A stretch of DNA of 64,000 bases from Enterobacter sichuanensis (GTDB lineage: Bacteria > Pseudomonadota > Gammaproteobacteria > Enterobacterales > Enterobacteriaceae): NCBI RefSeq assembly GCF_002939185.1, contig NZ_POVL01000017.1, positions 18,593 to 82,592 of the forward strand, in the 5' to 3' direction. A model generated the notes under the pieces. The model made no database searches. It was not told where the DNA came from and saw only the letters and a program-made list of their open reading frames with translations. This document shows positions 53,393 to 61,703 of the stretch, piece by piece. Position 1 is the stretch's first letter; the number at the start of each line of letters is the position of its first letter. Position numbers and translations under genes: made by a program.

Positions 53393-54365
53393 GGCAGGTT
53401 TCACCTTTTTCCAGCTGCTGCAAATTCCCGAGCGTCGTTTCCGAGATGCTGATCAGCGCTTCGGCGGTCAGAAACGCCTGGTGTCCGGTAAACAGCACGT
53501 TATGGCAGGCGGAGAGGCGACGGAACACGTCGTCCTGGATCACGTCATTCGACTTGTCTTCGAAGAACAGATCGCGTTCGTTCTCATAGACGTCCATCCC
53601 CAGTGCGCCAATTTTCTGGGTTTTCAGCGCTTCGATAGCGGCCTGAGAGTCAACCAGCCCGCCGCGGCTGGTGTTGATGATCATTACGCCGTCTTTCATC
53701 TGGTCGAATGCCGCCTGGTTAAGCAGGTGGTAGTTTTCCGGCGTCAGCGGGCAGTGCAGGGAGATTACGTCAGACTGCGAGAACAGGGTTGGCAGGTCAA
53801 CGTACTCCACGCCCAGATCCAGCGCAGCCGCGCTTGGGTACGGATCAAACGCCAGCAGACGCATGCCAAAGCCTTTCAGAATCCGCAGGGCGGCGACGCC
53901 AATTTTACCGGTCCCGATCACGCCAGCGGTTTTGCCGTACATGGTAAAGCCGGTCAGGCCTTCCAGCGAGAAGTTGGCGTCACGGGTACGCTGATAAGCA
54001 CGGTGAATACGACGGTTGAGGGACATCATCATGCCAATCGCATGTTCCGCCACCGCTTCCGGGGAGTACGCCGGCACGCGAACCACCTTCAGACCCAGCT
54101 CTTTGGCTGCATCGAGATCCACATTATTAAAGCCCGCACAGCGCAGGGCGATGTATTTCACCCCCTGTTTTTTTAACTCCTCCAGCACCGGACGACTGCC
54201 GTCATCGTTTACAAAAATGCAGACACCTTCACACCCGTGCGCCGTTTTGGCGGTTTTTTCGGACAGCAGAAAGTCGAAAAATTCAAGCTCAAACCCGTAA
54301 GCCTCGTTAACATGTTGCAGATACTTTTTGTCGTACTGCTTTGTGCTATATACCGCGAGTTTCAT
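53376..54365 (-). CDS. ldhA: Fermentative D-lactate dehydrogenase
   Basis: NADH-dependent D-lactate dehydrogenase of 329 residues, as in E. coli LdhA. The D-2-hydroxyacid dehydrogenase features are present: GVIGTGKIG Rossmann loop, Arg in NTSRGGLVDS, Glu in DVYENERDLFFED and catalytic His in FTGHQAF. It reduces pyruvate to D-lactate during fermentation and is typically raised anaerobically and at low pH. The upstream 210 bases are AT-rich. E. coli hslJ, which follows ldhA there, is absent; an MFS gene sits in its place. Confidence 0.96.
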   Translation of the reverse strand: MKLAVYSTKQYDKKYLQHVNEAYGFELEFFDFLLSEKTAKTAHGCEGVCIFVNDDGSRPVLEELKKQGVKYIALRCAGFNNVDLDAAKELGLKVVRVPAYSPEAVAEHAIGMMMSLNRRIHRAYQRTRDANFSLEGLTGFTMYGKTAGVIGTGKIGVAALRILKGFGMRLLAFDPYPSAAALDLGVEYVDLPTLFSQSDVISLHCPLTPENYHLLNQAAFDQMKDGVMIINTSRGGLVDSQAAIEALKTQKIGALGMDVYENERDLFFEDKSNDVIQDDVFRRLSACHNVLFTGHQAFLTAEALISISETTLGNLQQLEKGETCPNELA

Positions 54366-54575
54366 AAGACTTTCTCCAGTGATTTTGCATTCACGTTAGC
54401 ATGATTAAAATTATCTTACAATTTCTAAAATATTATTGAATTCAATAAGTTCTGTTAATTATTCTAGAGCATCTATCCTTAAAAATGGCATTTCCTTCAA
54501 CTGACTGGCCAAACATGCGACAATGATCGGCACTGCCGGCTTAATTTTTTCGCTAAATCAGGATATTAACTGCCC

Positions 54576-57215
54576 ATGAAGGGTAAATACAAAGCCGCAC
54601 TTGCGCTTTTACTGCTGTTCATATTGTTGCCGCTGACGCTGCTGATGACGCTCGCCCAGTGGGTACCGACGCTAGCCGGGATCTGGCTGCCCGTTGGGAC
54701 GCGTATCGCGTTCGAAGAGAGCCCGAAGCTCACTCGTCACGCGCTAGTGATCCCCGATCTCCGCTATCTGGTGGAAGACTGCGAGATAGCCCGCATCGAT
54801 AACGTGACGCTGTCACATCCCAGCCGCTGGAAGCTGGATATCGGCACGCTCGATCTCAACGCCGTCTGTCTGAGCAAGATTCCCCAGTCCGCACCGTCAA
54901 CGGTTGCCCCGAAAACGCTGGCCCAGTGGCAGGCGGTGTTACCGAATACCTGGCTTACGGTTCACCGTCTGACGCTTTCACCCTGGCAGCAGTGGCAGGG
55001 GGAACTTAACGCGTCGCTGACCCCGGCAAGACAGGAGATCGCCTATAAAGGCGAGCAGGTCAGCATTAAGGGGACACTTCGCGGGCAGACGCTCTCCGTT
55101 ACCCAGTTCGATGTGCAGCTTCCTGACCAGCCGCAGCCCGTTAAGCTGGTGGGCGAATTCACGCTGCCGCTGGTGCCGGATGGCGTGCCGGTGAAGGGCC
55201 ATGCGGTGGCGACCTTTAACGTTCCACAGCTAACGTCCCTGGTCGATGCCGATCTGGACTGGGAAGACAATCAGGGGCAACTGGTGGTGATGGCGCGGGA
55301 CAACCCCGAACCGCTCCTTGACCTGCCGTGGCAGATCACCGCGGAGCAGCTGAACATCAGCGACGGACGCTGGAACTGGGCGCTCTCCGGCATGCCGCTG
55401 AGCGGACGCGTTTCGCTTCGTGCCGACAACTGGCAGCAGGGGCTGGAGAAGGCCACCCTGACCGGTCGACTGAATGTGCTGACCCACGGCGATGCCGGGA
55501 AAGGCAACGCGGTACTGAATATTGGGCCCGGCAGGCTCAGCATGGAAAACAGCGACATGCCGCTGCACCTGAGCGGTGAGGCGAAACAGAACGATCTTAT
55601 TCTCTACGCCAGGCTGCCGGCAAAACTGACCGGCAGCCTGTATGAACCGCAGCTCGCCTTTGAGCCTGGCGCGCTGCTCCGCTCGCGCGGGCGCATCATT
55701 GACTCGCTCGATATTGATGAAATTCGCTGGCCGCTGGCGGGCGTGAAGCTCACGCAAAAGGGCGTGGACGGCCGTTTACAGGCTATTCTGCGCGCCCATG
55801 AAAACGAAATGGGGGATTTTGAGCTCCACCTCGACGGTCAGGCAAACGACTTTTTACCCGATAACGGCCTGTGGCAGTGGCGCTACTGGGGGAAAGGCGG
55901 CTTTACGCCGATGCATGCCCGCTGGGATGTCGCCGGGAAAGGCGAGTGGCGCGACAACCTTATCGAGCTGACGGCGCTCTCCACCGGTTTTGACAAGCTT
56001 CAGTACGGCACGATGGAGGTCAGCAAGCCACGCATGGTGCTCGACCAACCGGTGCGCTGGTTCCGTGACCCCGAAAAACCGTCCTTCAGCGGCGCGTTGT
56101 CGCTCAATGCCGGACAGACCCGTTTCTCCGGCGGCAGCGTGTTGCCGCCGTCGGTTCTGACCTTAAGCGTCGACGGTACCGATCCGACGATTTTCCAGTT
56201 CAAAGGCGATCTCCGCGCGGACAACATCGGCCCGGTACAGGTCAACGGCCGCTGGGACGGGGAGCGTCTTCGCGGGCAGGCCTGGTGGCCGAAACAGTCG
56301 CTCACCGTCTTCCAGCCGCTGATCCCGCCAGACTGGAAAATGACCCTGCGCGACGGGGAGCTCTATGCCCAGGTTGCCTTCTCGGCGGCGGCCGATCAGG
56401 GTTTTGAGGCCGGCGGGCACGGCGTACTGAAATCCGGCAGCGCCTGGATGCCGGATAACCAGATTAATGGCGTCGATTTTGTGCTGCCATTCCGCTTCAG
56501 CGAAGGGACCTGGTCGTTGGGGACCCGCGGACCGGTGACGTTGCGCATTGGCGAAGTGGAAAACCTGGTAACCGCGCGCAACATTACCGCGGATTTGCAG
56601 GGGGACTATCCCTGGACCGAGGACAATCCGCTGCTGCTCACCAACGTGAAGGTGGAAACCCTCGGCGGGAAGATCACCATGCAGCAGTTGCGGATGCCGC
56701 AGCACGATCCGGCCCTGTTGCGTGTGGACAATATCTCCTCCAGCGAGCTGATTAGTGCCGTCAATCCGAAACAGTTTGCCATGTCTGGCCCGGTCAGCGG
56801 AGCGCTGCCGTTCTGGCTGGACAATGAAAAGTGGATCATTAAAGATGGCTGGCTGACCAACCCGGGGCCCATGACGCTGCGCATCGACAAAGATACGGCA
56901 GACGCCATCGTTAAAGATAATATGGTGGCGGGTGCCGCGATTAACTGGCTCCGCTATATGGAAATTTCACGTTCGTGGACGAGAATCAATTTAGATAACC
57001 TGGGTGAATTAACCATGCAGGCGACCATCAAGGGGACCAGCCGCGTGGAGGGCAAAAGCAGCTCCGTCAATCTGAACTATACCCATGACGAGAATGTCTT
57101 TACCCTCTGGCGCAGCCTGCGTTTTGGCGACAACCTGCAAACCTGGTTTGAGCAACATACGGCGATACCTGCGCCCCGCAGTTCGACTGGCAAGGAAAGT
57201 GAGGAACAACAATGA
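54576..57215 (+). CDS. ydbH: AsmA-like envelope phospholipid transport protein YdbH
   Basis: Protein of 879 residues with one N-terminal membrane anchor (residues about 6-28) and a long periplasmic beta-rich region, ending in the DUF3971-type domain. It matches E. coli YdbH, which with TamB and YhdP carries phospholipids across the periplasm toward the outer membrane. The Arg/Trp-rich strand pattern is that of a hydrophobic groove. It overlaps ynbE by four bases (ATGA), so the pair is translationally coupled. Confidence 0.93.
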   Translation: MKGKYKAALALLLLFILLPLTLLMTLAQWVPTLAGIWLPVGTRIAFEESPKLTRHALVIPDLRYLVEDCEIARIDNVTLSHPSRWKLDIGTLDLNAVCLSKIPQSAPSTVAPKTLAQWQAVLPNTWLTVHRLTLSPWQQWQGELNASLTPARQEIAYKGEQVSIKGTLRGQTLSVTQFDVQLPDQPQPVKLVGEFTLPLVPDGVPVKGHAVATFNVPQLTSLVDADLDWEDNQGQLVVMARDNPEPLLDLPWQITAEQLNISDGRWNWALSGMPLSGRVSLRADNWQQGLEKATLTGRLNVLTHGDAGKGNAVLNIGPGRLSMENSDMPLHLSGEAKQNDLILYARLPAKLTGSLYEPQLAFEPGALLRSRGRIIDSLDIDEIRWPLAGVKLTQKGVDGRLQAILRAHENEMGDFELHLDGQANDFLPDNGLWQWRYWGKGGFTPMHARWDVAGKGEWRDNLIELTALSTGFDKLQYGTMEVSKPRMVLDQPVRWFRDPEKPSFSGALSLNAGQTRFSGGSVLPPSVLTLSVDGTDPTIFQFKGDLRADNIGPVQVNGRWDGERLRGQAWWPKQSLTVFQPLIPPDWKMTLRDGELYAQVAFSAAADQGFEAGGHGVLKSGSAWMPDNQINGVDFVLPFRFSEGTWSLGTRGPVTLRIGEVENLVTARNITADLQGDYPWTEDNPLLLTNVKVETLGGKITMQQLRMPQHDPALLRVDNISSSELISAVNPKQFAMSGPVSGALPFWLDNEKWIIKDGWLTNPGPMTLRIDKDTADAIVKDNMVAGAAINWLRYMEISRSWTRINLDNLGELTMQATIKGTSRVEGKSSSVNLNYTHDENVFTLWRSLRFGDNLQTWFEQHTAIPAPRSSTGKESEEQQ

Positions 57216-57403
57216 AAACGAGGGCTGGTGTGCTCACCGTTGCCGCTGCCGCGCTACTGACTGGCTGTACGCCGCGTATTGAAGTCGCCGCGCCAAAAGA
57301 GCCGATTACCATCAATATGAACGTCAAAATCGAACATGAGATCCATATAAAGGTCGATAAAGACGTTGAAAATCTGCTGAAATCGCGCAGCGATCTGTTC
57401 TGA
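57212..57403 (+). CDS. ynbE: Outer-membrane lipoprotein YnbE
   Basis: Lipoprotein of 63 residues with lipobox LTGC at position 18 and +2 Thr, a sorting signal compatible with the outer membrane. The mature part (TPRIEVAAPKEPITINMNVKI, less one residue from E. coli) is beta-strand-like and highly conserved. YnbE partners YdbH to complete the intermembrane bridge. Coupled start (ATGA) with ydbH. Confidence 0.94.
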   Translation: MKTRAGVLTVAAAALLTGCTPRIEVAAPKEPITINMNVKIEHEIHIKVDKDVENLLKSRSDLF

Positions 57404-57410
57404 GGATGCT

Positions 57411-57728
57411 ATGAATCGATTAGCTCTGATTTTACTGGCATTAGGGATGAACGTGCAGGCGGCTGCGCTGACCCTGAACGACGCCCGGGCGCAGGGCCGG
57501 GTGGGGGAAACCCTCAGCGGCTATCTGGCCCCGATTCAACAGGACGCGGAAACGCTGGCACTGGTCAGCCGCATCAACGCGGCGCGCACGGAAAACTACC
57601 AGAAACTGGCGGACAGCAACAATCTGCCGGTTGATGAAGTGGCGAAAATGGCAGGTCAAAAGCTGGTTGCCCGCGCGCAGCCGGGCGAGTACGTGAAGGG
57701 CATTAACGGAAAGTGGCTCAAAAAGTAG
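57411..57728 (+). CDS. ydbL: Periplasmic protein YdbL (DUF1318)
   Basis: A 105-residue exported protein with signal peptide ending VQAAA (about 20), then LTLNDARAQGRVGETLSGYL and the LVARAQPGEYVKGINGKW end of the DUF1318 family. It matches E. coli YdbL (108). It is thought to assist or limit YnbE assembly with YdbH. It starts 7 bases after ynbE. Its stop abuts the end of convergent feaR. Confidence 0.93.
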   Translation: MNRLALILLALGMNVQAAALTLNDARAQGRVGETLSGYLAPIQQDAETLALVSRINAARTENYQKLADSNNLPVDEVAKMAGQKLVARAQPGEYVKGINGKWLKK

Positions 57729-58637
57729 CTAGCGATAGCGCCTGCGGTATTCACCCGGTGAGACGCCAAAACGCTGCTTAAACGCTGTTGAAAAATGGCT
57801 ATGGTCGGTGAACCCCCAGCTGTAGCCAATCCCCGCCAGCTTTTCATCATCTCCGGCGGAGCGTAGCACCTGCGCGCAGAGATCCAGACGACGGTTTTTA
57901 ATGTACTGCGCCACCACCAGCCCTTTTTCGGCAAACATGCGATAGAGGCTGCGCACGGACATTCCGCTTTCGGCGGCAATCCATTCCGGACGCAGAGAGT
58001 CAGACTGAATGTTGTCGTCGATCAGCGCCACCACCTGCCGGAACTGGCGTTCCTTACGTGGCTGAATCAACTCGCGCTGCTGGAACGCCGGGCGCAGCAG
58101 GCACACCATCGCTTCAAGCGCCGCTTCACTTTCCCGGTCGCTCAGGTCGGCATTACACATACTCTCCATCAACAGACGATGGCTTAACTGTACCGTCGGC
58201 AACGAACAGGAGAGCGTCAGCGCGCAGCTGATCTCCTGAAACCGGCACTGCTGCTCAATGATCTGACGGGGCACCAGCAGCGAAATCTGGCGGGATTTTT
58301 CCTGCCAGTGAATTGAGCACGGGCGCGATGCGTCAATCAGCGTAATATCCCCGGTTCTCAGCACAGAGCGGCGATCGTCCTGCTCGATTTGCGCGCTGCC
58401 TTCAAGCTGAAACACGGTATAGAACCAGGCATCGTTACTGTCTCTGATCTCCTGGCGGGAGCGGAACAGGGTAACGCCGCCAGCGGTCACGGTACTGAGC
58501 TTCAGGCTGCGCGCATAGCTGGTCTCCAGTTCACCGAAGAATTTTCCCTCCAGAGGACGCGCGTTGAAACGCCCGCAAACCTGGTTAATTTGCGCCAGCC
58601 ACTGCTGATACTGTTCCTGCTCGCTTGCACACGCCAT
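57729..58637 (-). CDS. feaR: AraC-family activator FeaR
   Basis: AraC/XylS regulator of 302 residues, near E. coli FeaR (301). The N-terminal sensing domain carries DDAWFYTVFQLEG and DITLIDASRPCS; the C-terminal double helix-turn-helix reads IAAESGMSVRSLYRMFAEKG and GFTDHSHFSTAFKQRFG. FeaR senses phenylethylamine-type aldehydes or amines and activates feaB and tynA. I start at the ATG at 58637 (MACASEQ), which gives the E. coli length and has GAGAAA upstream; an ATG at 58679 adds 14 residues with no binding site. Divergent from feaB. Confidence 0.92.
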   Translation of the reverse strand: MACASEQEQYQQWLAQINQVCGRFNARPLEGKFFGELETSYARSLKLSTVTAGGVTLFRSRQEIRDSNDAWFYTVFQLEGSAQIEQDDRRSVLRTGDITLIDASRPCSIHWQEKSRQISLLVPRQIIEQQCRFQEISCALTLSCSLPTVQLSHRLLMESMCNADLSDRESEAALEAMVCLLRPAFQQRELIQPRKERQFRQVVALIDDNIQSDSLRPEWIAAESGMSVRSLYRMFAEKGLVVAQYIKNRRLDLCAQVLRSAGDDEKLAGIGYSWGFTDHSHFSTAFKQRFGVSPGEYRRRYR

Positions 58638-58776
58638 CGTTTTTCTCACTGCACCGTCAACGTTTACGCATTGTTGCATTTGTGTTGCATTTTGTCAGAG
58701 CTCTGAGGCTGACTATAGGAAAGAACACTCACCGGGGACAGCGCTATAAGACGGAATTATCACGATTTGCGGAGCC

Positions 58777-58813
58777 TGTCACAGGTGGCAAAGCGAATGT
58801 CACAGAGACAAAA
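58777..58813 (+). promoter_or_regulatory. Tandem FeaR sites upstream of feaB
   Basis: Two copies of TGTCA-N8-AAA (58777-58792 and 58798-58813) match the published E. coli FeaR consensus TGNCA-N8-AAA. Their starts are 21 bp apart, two helical turns, so both proteins face the same side. They lie 66-100 bases before the feaB ATG. Confidence 0.75.
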
Positions 58814-58878
58814 GCGGGAATGCGAAACCCCTCTTAGACTGGATAAACACCCTGCGAATAATAACGAAGGAGTATCCT

Positions 58879-60378
58879 ATGTCTGAATCACAGGTGGCTA
58901 TTCAGCCTGCCGTGCAGCAATTTTTAGACCGACATCATGGCCTGTGGATTGAAGGGCGTCAGGCCGCGTCGGACAGTGAAAAACGGCTCAATGTCTATAA
59001 CCCGGCCACGGGCGAGGTGATAGCCTCGACTGCCGATGCCAGCGTCGATGACGTTGACCGCGCCGTGATGTCCGGCTGGCGCGCCTTTGTCGCCCGCAGC
59101 TGGGCCGGAAAATTACCGGCGGAGCGCGAGCGGATCCTGCTCCATTTCGCCGATCTGGTGGAACAGCACGGCGAGGAGCTGGCCCAGCTTGAAACGCTGG
59201 AGCAGGGCAAGTCCATCAACATTTCCCGCGCCTTTGAAGTCGGCTGTACCCTCAACTGGATGCGCTATACCGCCGGGCTGACCACAAAGATTGCGGGGAA
59301 AACCCTCGACCTCTCCATTCCGCTGCCGCAGGGCGCACGCTACCAGGCGTGGACGCGCAAAGAGCCGGTTGGCGTGGTGGCCGGGATTGTCCCGTGGAAC
59401 TTCCCGCTGATGATCGGGATGTGGAAAGTGATGCCTGCCCTGGCGGCGGGGTGTTCCATCGTCATTAAACCGTCGGAAACCACGCCGCTGACCATGCTGC
59501 GCGTGGCGGAACTGGCCAGCGAAGCGGGGATCCCGGACGGGGTATTCAATGTGGTAACCGGCAGCGGCGCGGTGTGTGGCGCAGCGCTGACCGCGCATCC
59601 GCATATTGCCAAGGTCAGTTTCACTGGCTCAACGGCGACCGGCAAGCAGATTGCCCGCACGGCGGCGGACACGCTAACCGGGGTGACGCTGGAACTGGGG
59701 GGCAAAAACCCGGCCATTGTGCTGAAGGATGCCGACCCGGCCTGGGTGATCGAAGGCCTGATGACCGGCAGCTTCCTGAACCAGGGGCAGGTCTGCGCGG
59801 CAAGTTCCCGTATCTACATTGAGGCGCCGCTCTTCGACACGCTGGTCAGCGGTTTTGAGCAGGCGGTGAAATCCCTGAGCGTTGGGCCGGGCATGTCGCC
59901 GGAGGCGTTTATCAACCCGCTGGTGTCGCGCGTGCATTGCGACAAGGTGCAAACCTTCCTTGATGAAGCGAAAACTCGCAAGGCGGAGCTGATCGTCGGC
60001 AACCGAGGCCCGAAAGGCAAAGGCTATTACGTTTCGCCTACGCTGGTGATAAACCCGGACGCCGGGCTGCGCTTGACCCGCGAAGAGGTGTTCGGCCCGG
60101 TGGTCAACCTGGTGCGCGTCTCCGACGGGGAAGAGGCGCTCCAGCTGGCAAACGACACCGAATATGGCCTGACGGCCAGCGTCTGGACGCAGAATATCAG
60201 CAAGGCGCTGGAGTATACCGACAGGCTGCAGGCGGGCACCGTTTGGGTAAACAGCCACACGCTGATTGACGCCAACCTGCCGTTCGGCGGGATGAAGCAG
60301 TCCGGCACCGGACGTGATTTTGGTCCGGACTGGCTGGACGGCTGGTGCGAAACCAAATCGGTGTGCGTGCGCTACTAG
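58879..60378 (+). CDS. feaB: Phenylacetaldehyde dehydrogenase FeaB (PadA)
   Basis: NAD-dependent aldehyde dehydrogenase of 499 residues like E. coli FeaB. The NAD region [18 protein letters not shown], the Glu loop LELGGKNP and catalytic Cys306 (QGQVCAASS) are all intact. It oxidises phenylacetaldehyde, the product of TynA, to phenylacetate. The start ATG follows AAGGAG. FeaR sites are upstream and a terminator follows. Confidence 0.95.
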   Translation: MSESQVAIQPAVQQFLDRHHGLWIEGRQAASDSEKRLNVYNPATGEVIASTADASVDDVDRAVMSGWRAFVARSWAGKLPAERERILLHFADLVEQHGEELAQLETLEQGKSINISRAFEVGCTLNWMRYTAGLTTKIAGKTLDLSIPLPQGARYQAWTRKEPVGVVAGIVPWNFPLMIGMWKVMPALAAGCSIVIKPSETTPLTMLRVAELASEAGIPDGVFNVVTGSGAVCGAALTAHPHIAKVSFTGSTATGKQIARTAADTLTGVTLELGGKNPAIVLKDADPAWVIEGLMTGSFLNQGQVCAASSRIYIEAPLFDTLVSGFEQAVKSLSVGPGMSPEAFINPLVSRVHCDKVQTFLDEAKTRKAELIVGNRGPKGKGYYVSPTLVINPDAGLRLTREEVFGPVVNLVRVSDGEEALQLANDTEYGLTASVWTQNISKALEYTDRLQAGTVWVNSHTLIDANLPFGGMKQSGTGRDFGPDWLDGWCETKSVCVRY

Positions 60379-60385
60379 TAAAAGC

Positions 60386-60412
60386 AAAAGGCAACCGGGA
60401 GGTTGCCTTTTT
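60386..60412 (+). terminator. feaB terminator
   Basis: AAAAGGCAACC, loop GGGA, GGTTGCC and a T-run, eight bases after the feaB stop. Confidence 0.9.
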
Positions 60413-60420
60413 AGTGTTTG

Positions 60421-60456
60421 TTCCCTCTCCCGTGGGAGAGGGTCAGGGTGAGGGCA
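60421..60456. repeat. Enterobacterial palindromic intergenic repeat
   Basis: CCCTCTCCC-GTG-GGGAGAGGG followed by TCAGGGTGAGGGCATCAG. This CCCTCACCCT/CCCTCTCCC pattern recurs between genes throughout Enterobacter, Klebsiella and relatives as a REP-like element. Here it follows the feaB terminator. Confidence 0.7.
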
Positions 60457-60476
60457 TCAGGCCGCACCGGGCTTTA

Positions 60477-61583
60477 TCACCGCGACCACCGATCCCGCCC
60501 GGCCTCTTTCGCCCGGTACAGTGCCGCGTCGGCGCGGGCGATGATCTCGGTGCCGGCTAGCCCCTCCGCCATACTCGTAATCCCCATGCTCACCGTGACA
60601 TGGTCGCTGACCGCTGAGGCCCCATGCGGGATGGCCTCTGCGCGCAGGCCGTCCTGAATACGCAGGGCAACCTTTTCCGCGATGGCTTCAGGGCAATTAA
60701 ACAGAATCACCAGAAACTCTTCGCCACCGTAGCGTGACACCACATCTTCCGGGGTGCGCACCGACTGCTTCAGCACCCGCGCTACGCGCGTCAGACATTC
60801 GTCACCCGCCGGGTGCCCGTAGGTATCGTTGTAGCGCTTGAAATAGTCGATATCCAGCATGATCACCGAGAAGGTTTTTTTCTGCTCAACGGCGTTTTCC
60901 AGCACCACTTCCATTTTCCGGCGGTTGGCGGTTTTGGTTAACGGATCCTGATGCGCCAGTGCGTCCAGCCGGGATATCAGCAGCTGATTTTGCTGGTTGC
61001 GTCGCCAGGCTTCGTCAAACCAGCTCAACAGGATGAAACGCCCGCAGATCAGGATCAGCGTAAACACGCTCCAGATGATGACGAAGTGAAGGTTGAGACC
61101 GTCATTGAGCCTCCAGCTAGCAATCAGCAGGGTGATCCAGAGCGGAAGTTCAAAGGCGAGCAACCCCTCGGGGTAAAAGTAGAGCGCCGTCAAACCGGCG
61201 AGTAACAGAATGACGCACAGCGGCCAGACATGGGGCAGCAGCAGCTGGGTCACAAACCAGAAACAGGCGACTGACCAGATGGCGCTACAGAAAAACAGCA
61301 CCACGCTGATACCGGCGATACGTCGCCATGCCATCAGGACCAGTGCCGCAGAGAGGATAATAATGCCGAGCATTGAGGCATCGACCATTTTTGTCAGATG
61401 CGGAGAGGTCGGATAAAGGGGATCGCCGGGTTTAAGCAGGACGTGTCGCAGCAGGATCATTACCGCGAAACTGACGTTGACGAAGGCCAGCCACGGCAGG
61501 TTTTTCGCCAGGCCATGCATGACCATGGCATGGCGTGTCGGCCAGGTCGCCCGTTCGAGGGGCGGTTTTTTTCTTTTTTCCAT
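60477..61583 (-). CDS. Membrane diguanylate cyclase (GGEEF)
   Basis: Protein of 368 residues. About six membrane helices occupy residues 25-190; the GGDEF domain is at about 205-365 with intact GGEEF at 286-290 (SRYGGEEFLVILF). The inhibitory RxxD site is not canonical (RTPED puts the Arg one residue too far). No EAL domain is present. It should make c-di-GMP. It lies between feaB and tynA, which are neighbours in E. coli K-12, so it is an addition to the amine-oxidation cluster. The start ATG has GGA-rich upstream bases. Confidence 0.9.
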   Translation of the reverse strand: MEKRKKPPLERATWPTRHAMVMHGLAKNLPWLAFVNVSFAVMILLRHVLLKPGDPLYPTSPHLTKMVDASMLGIIILSAALVLMAWRRIAGISVVLFFCSAIWSVACFWFVTQLLLPHVWPLCVILLLAGLTALYFYPEGLLAFELPLWITLLIASWRLNDGLNLHFVIIWSVFTLILICGRFILLSWFDEAWRRNQQNQLLISRLDALAHQDPLTKTANRRKMEVVLENAVEQKKTFSVIMLDIDYFKRYNDTYGHPAGDECLTRVARVLKQSVRTPEDVVSRYGGEEFLVILFNCPEAIAEKVALRIQDGLRAEAIPHGASAVSDHVTVSMGITSMAEGLAGTEIIARADAALYRAKEAGRDRWSR

Positions 61584-61670
61584 AAAATCCTTTCCCGTCC
61601 GGGGGATAAATCATGCGGCTGAGATATCAGTAACTATAAGCAAGCCTGGACGATCCTCAAATGTTGCGGC

Positions 61671-61696
61671 AAAAAAAAGCCGGGCAATTGCCCGGC
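61671..61696 (-). terminator. tynA terminator
   Basis: On the minus strand GCCGGGCAATTGCCCGGC, a perfect palindrome, then eight T. It lies eight bases after the tynA stop. Confidence 0.9.
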
Positions 61697-61703
61697 GGGG
61701 GAG

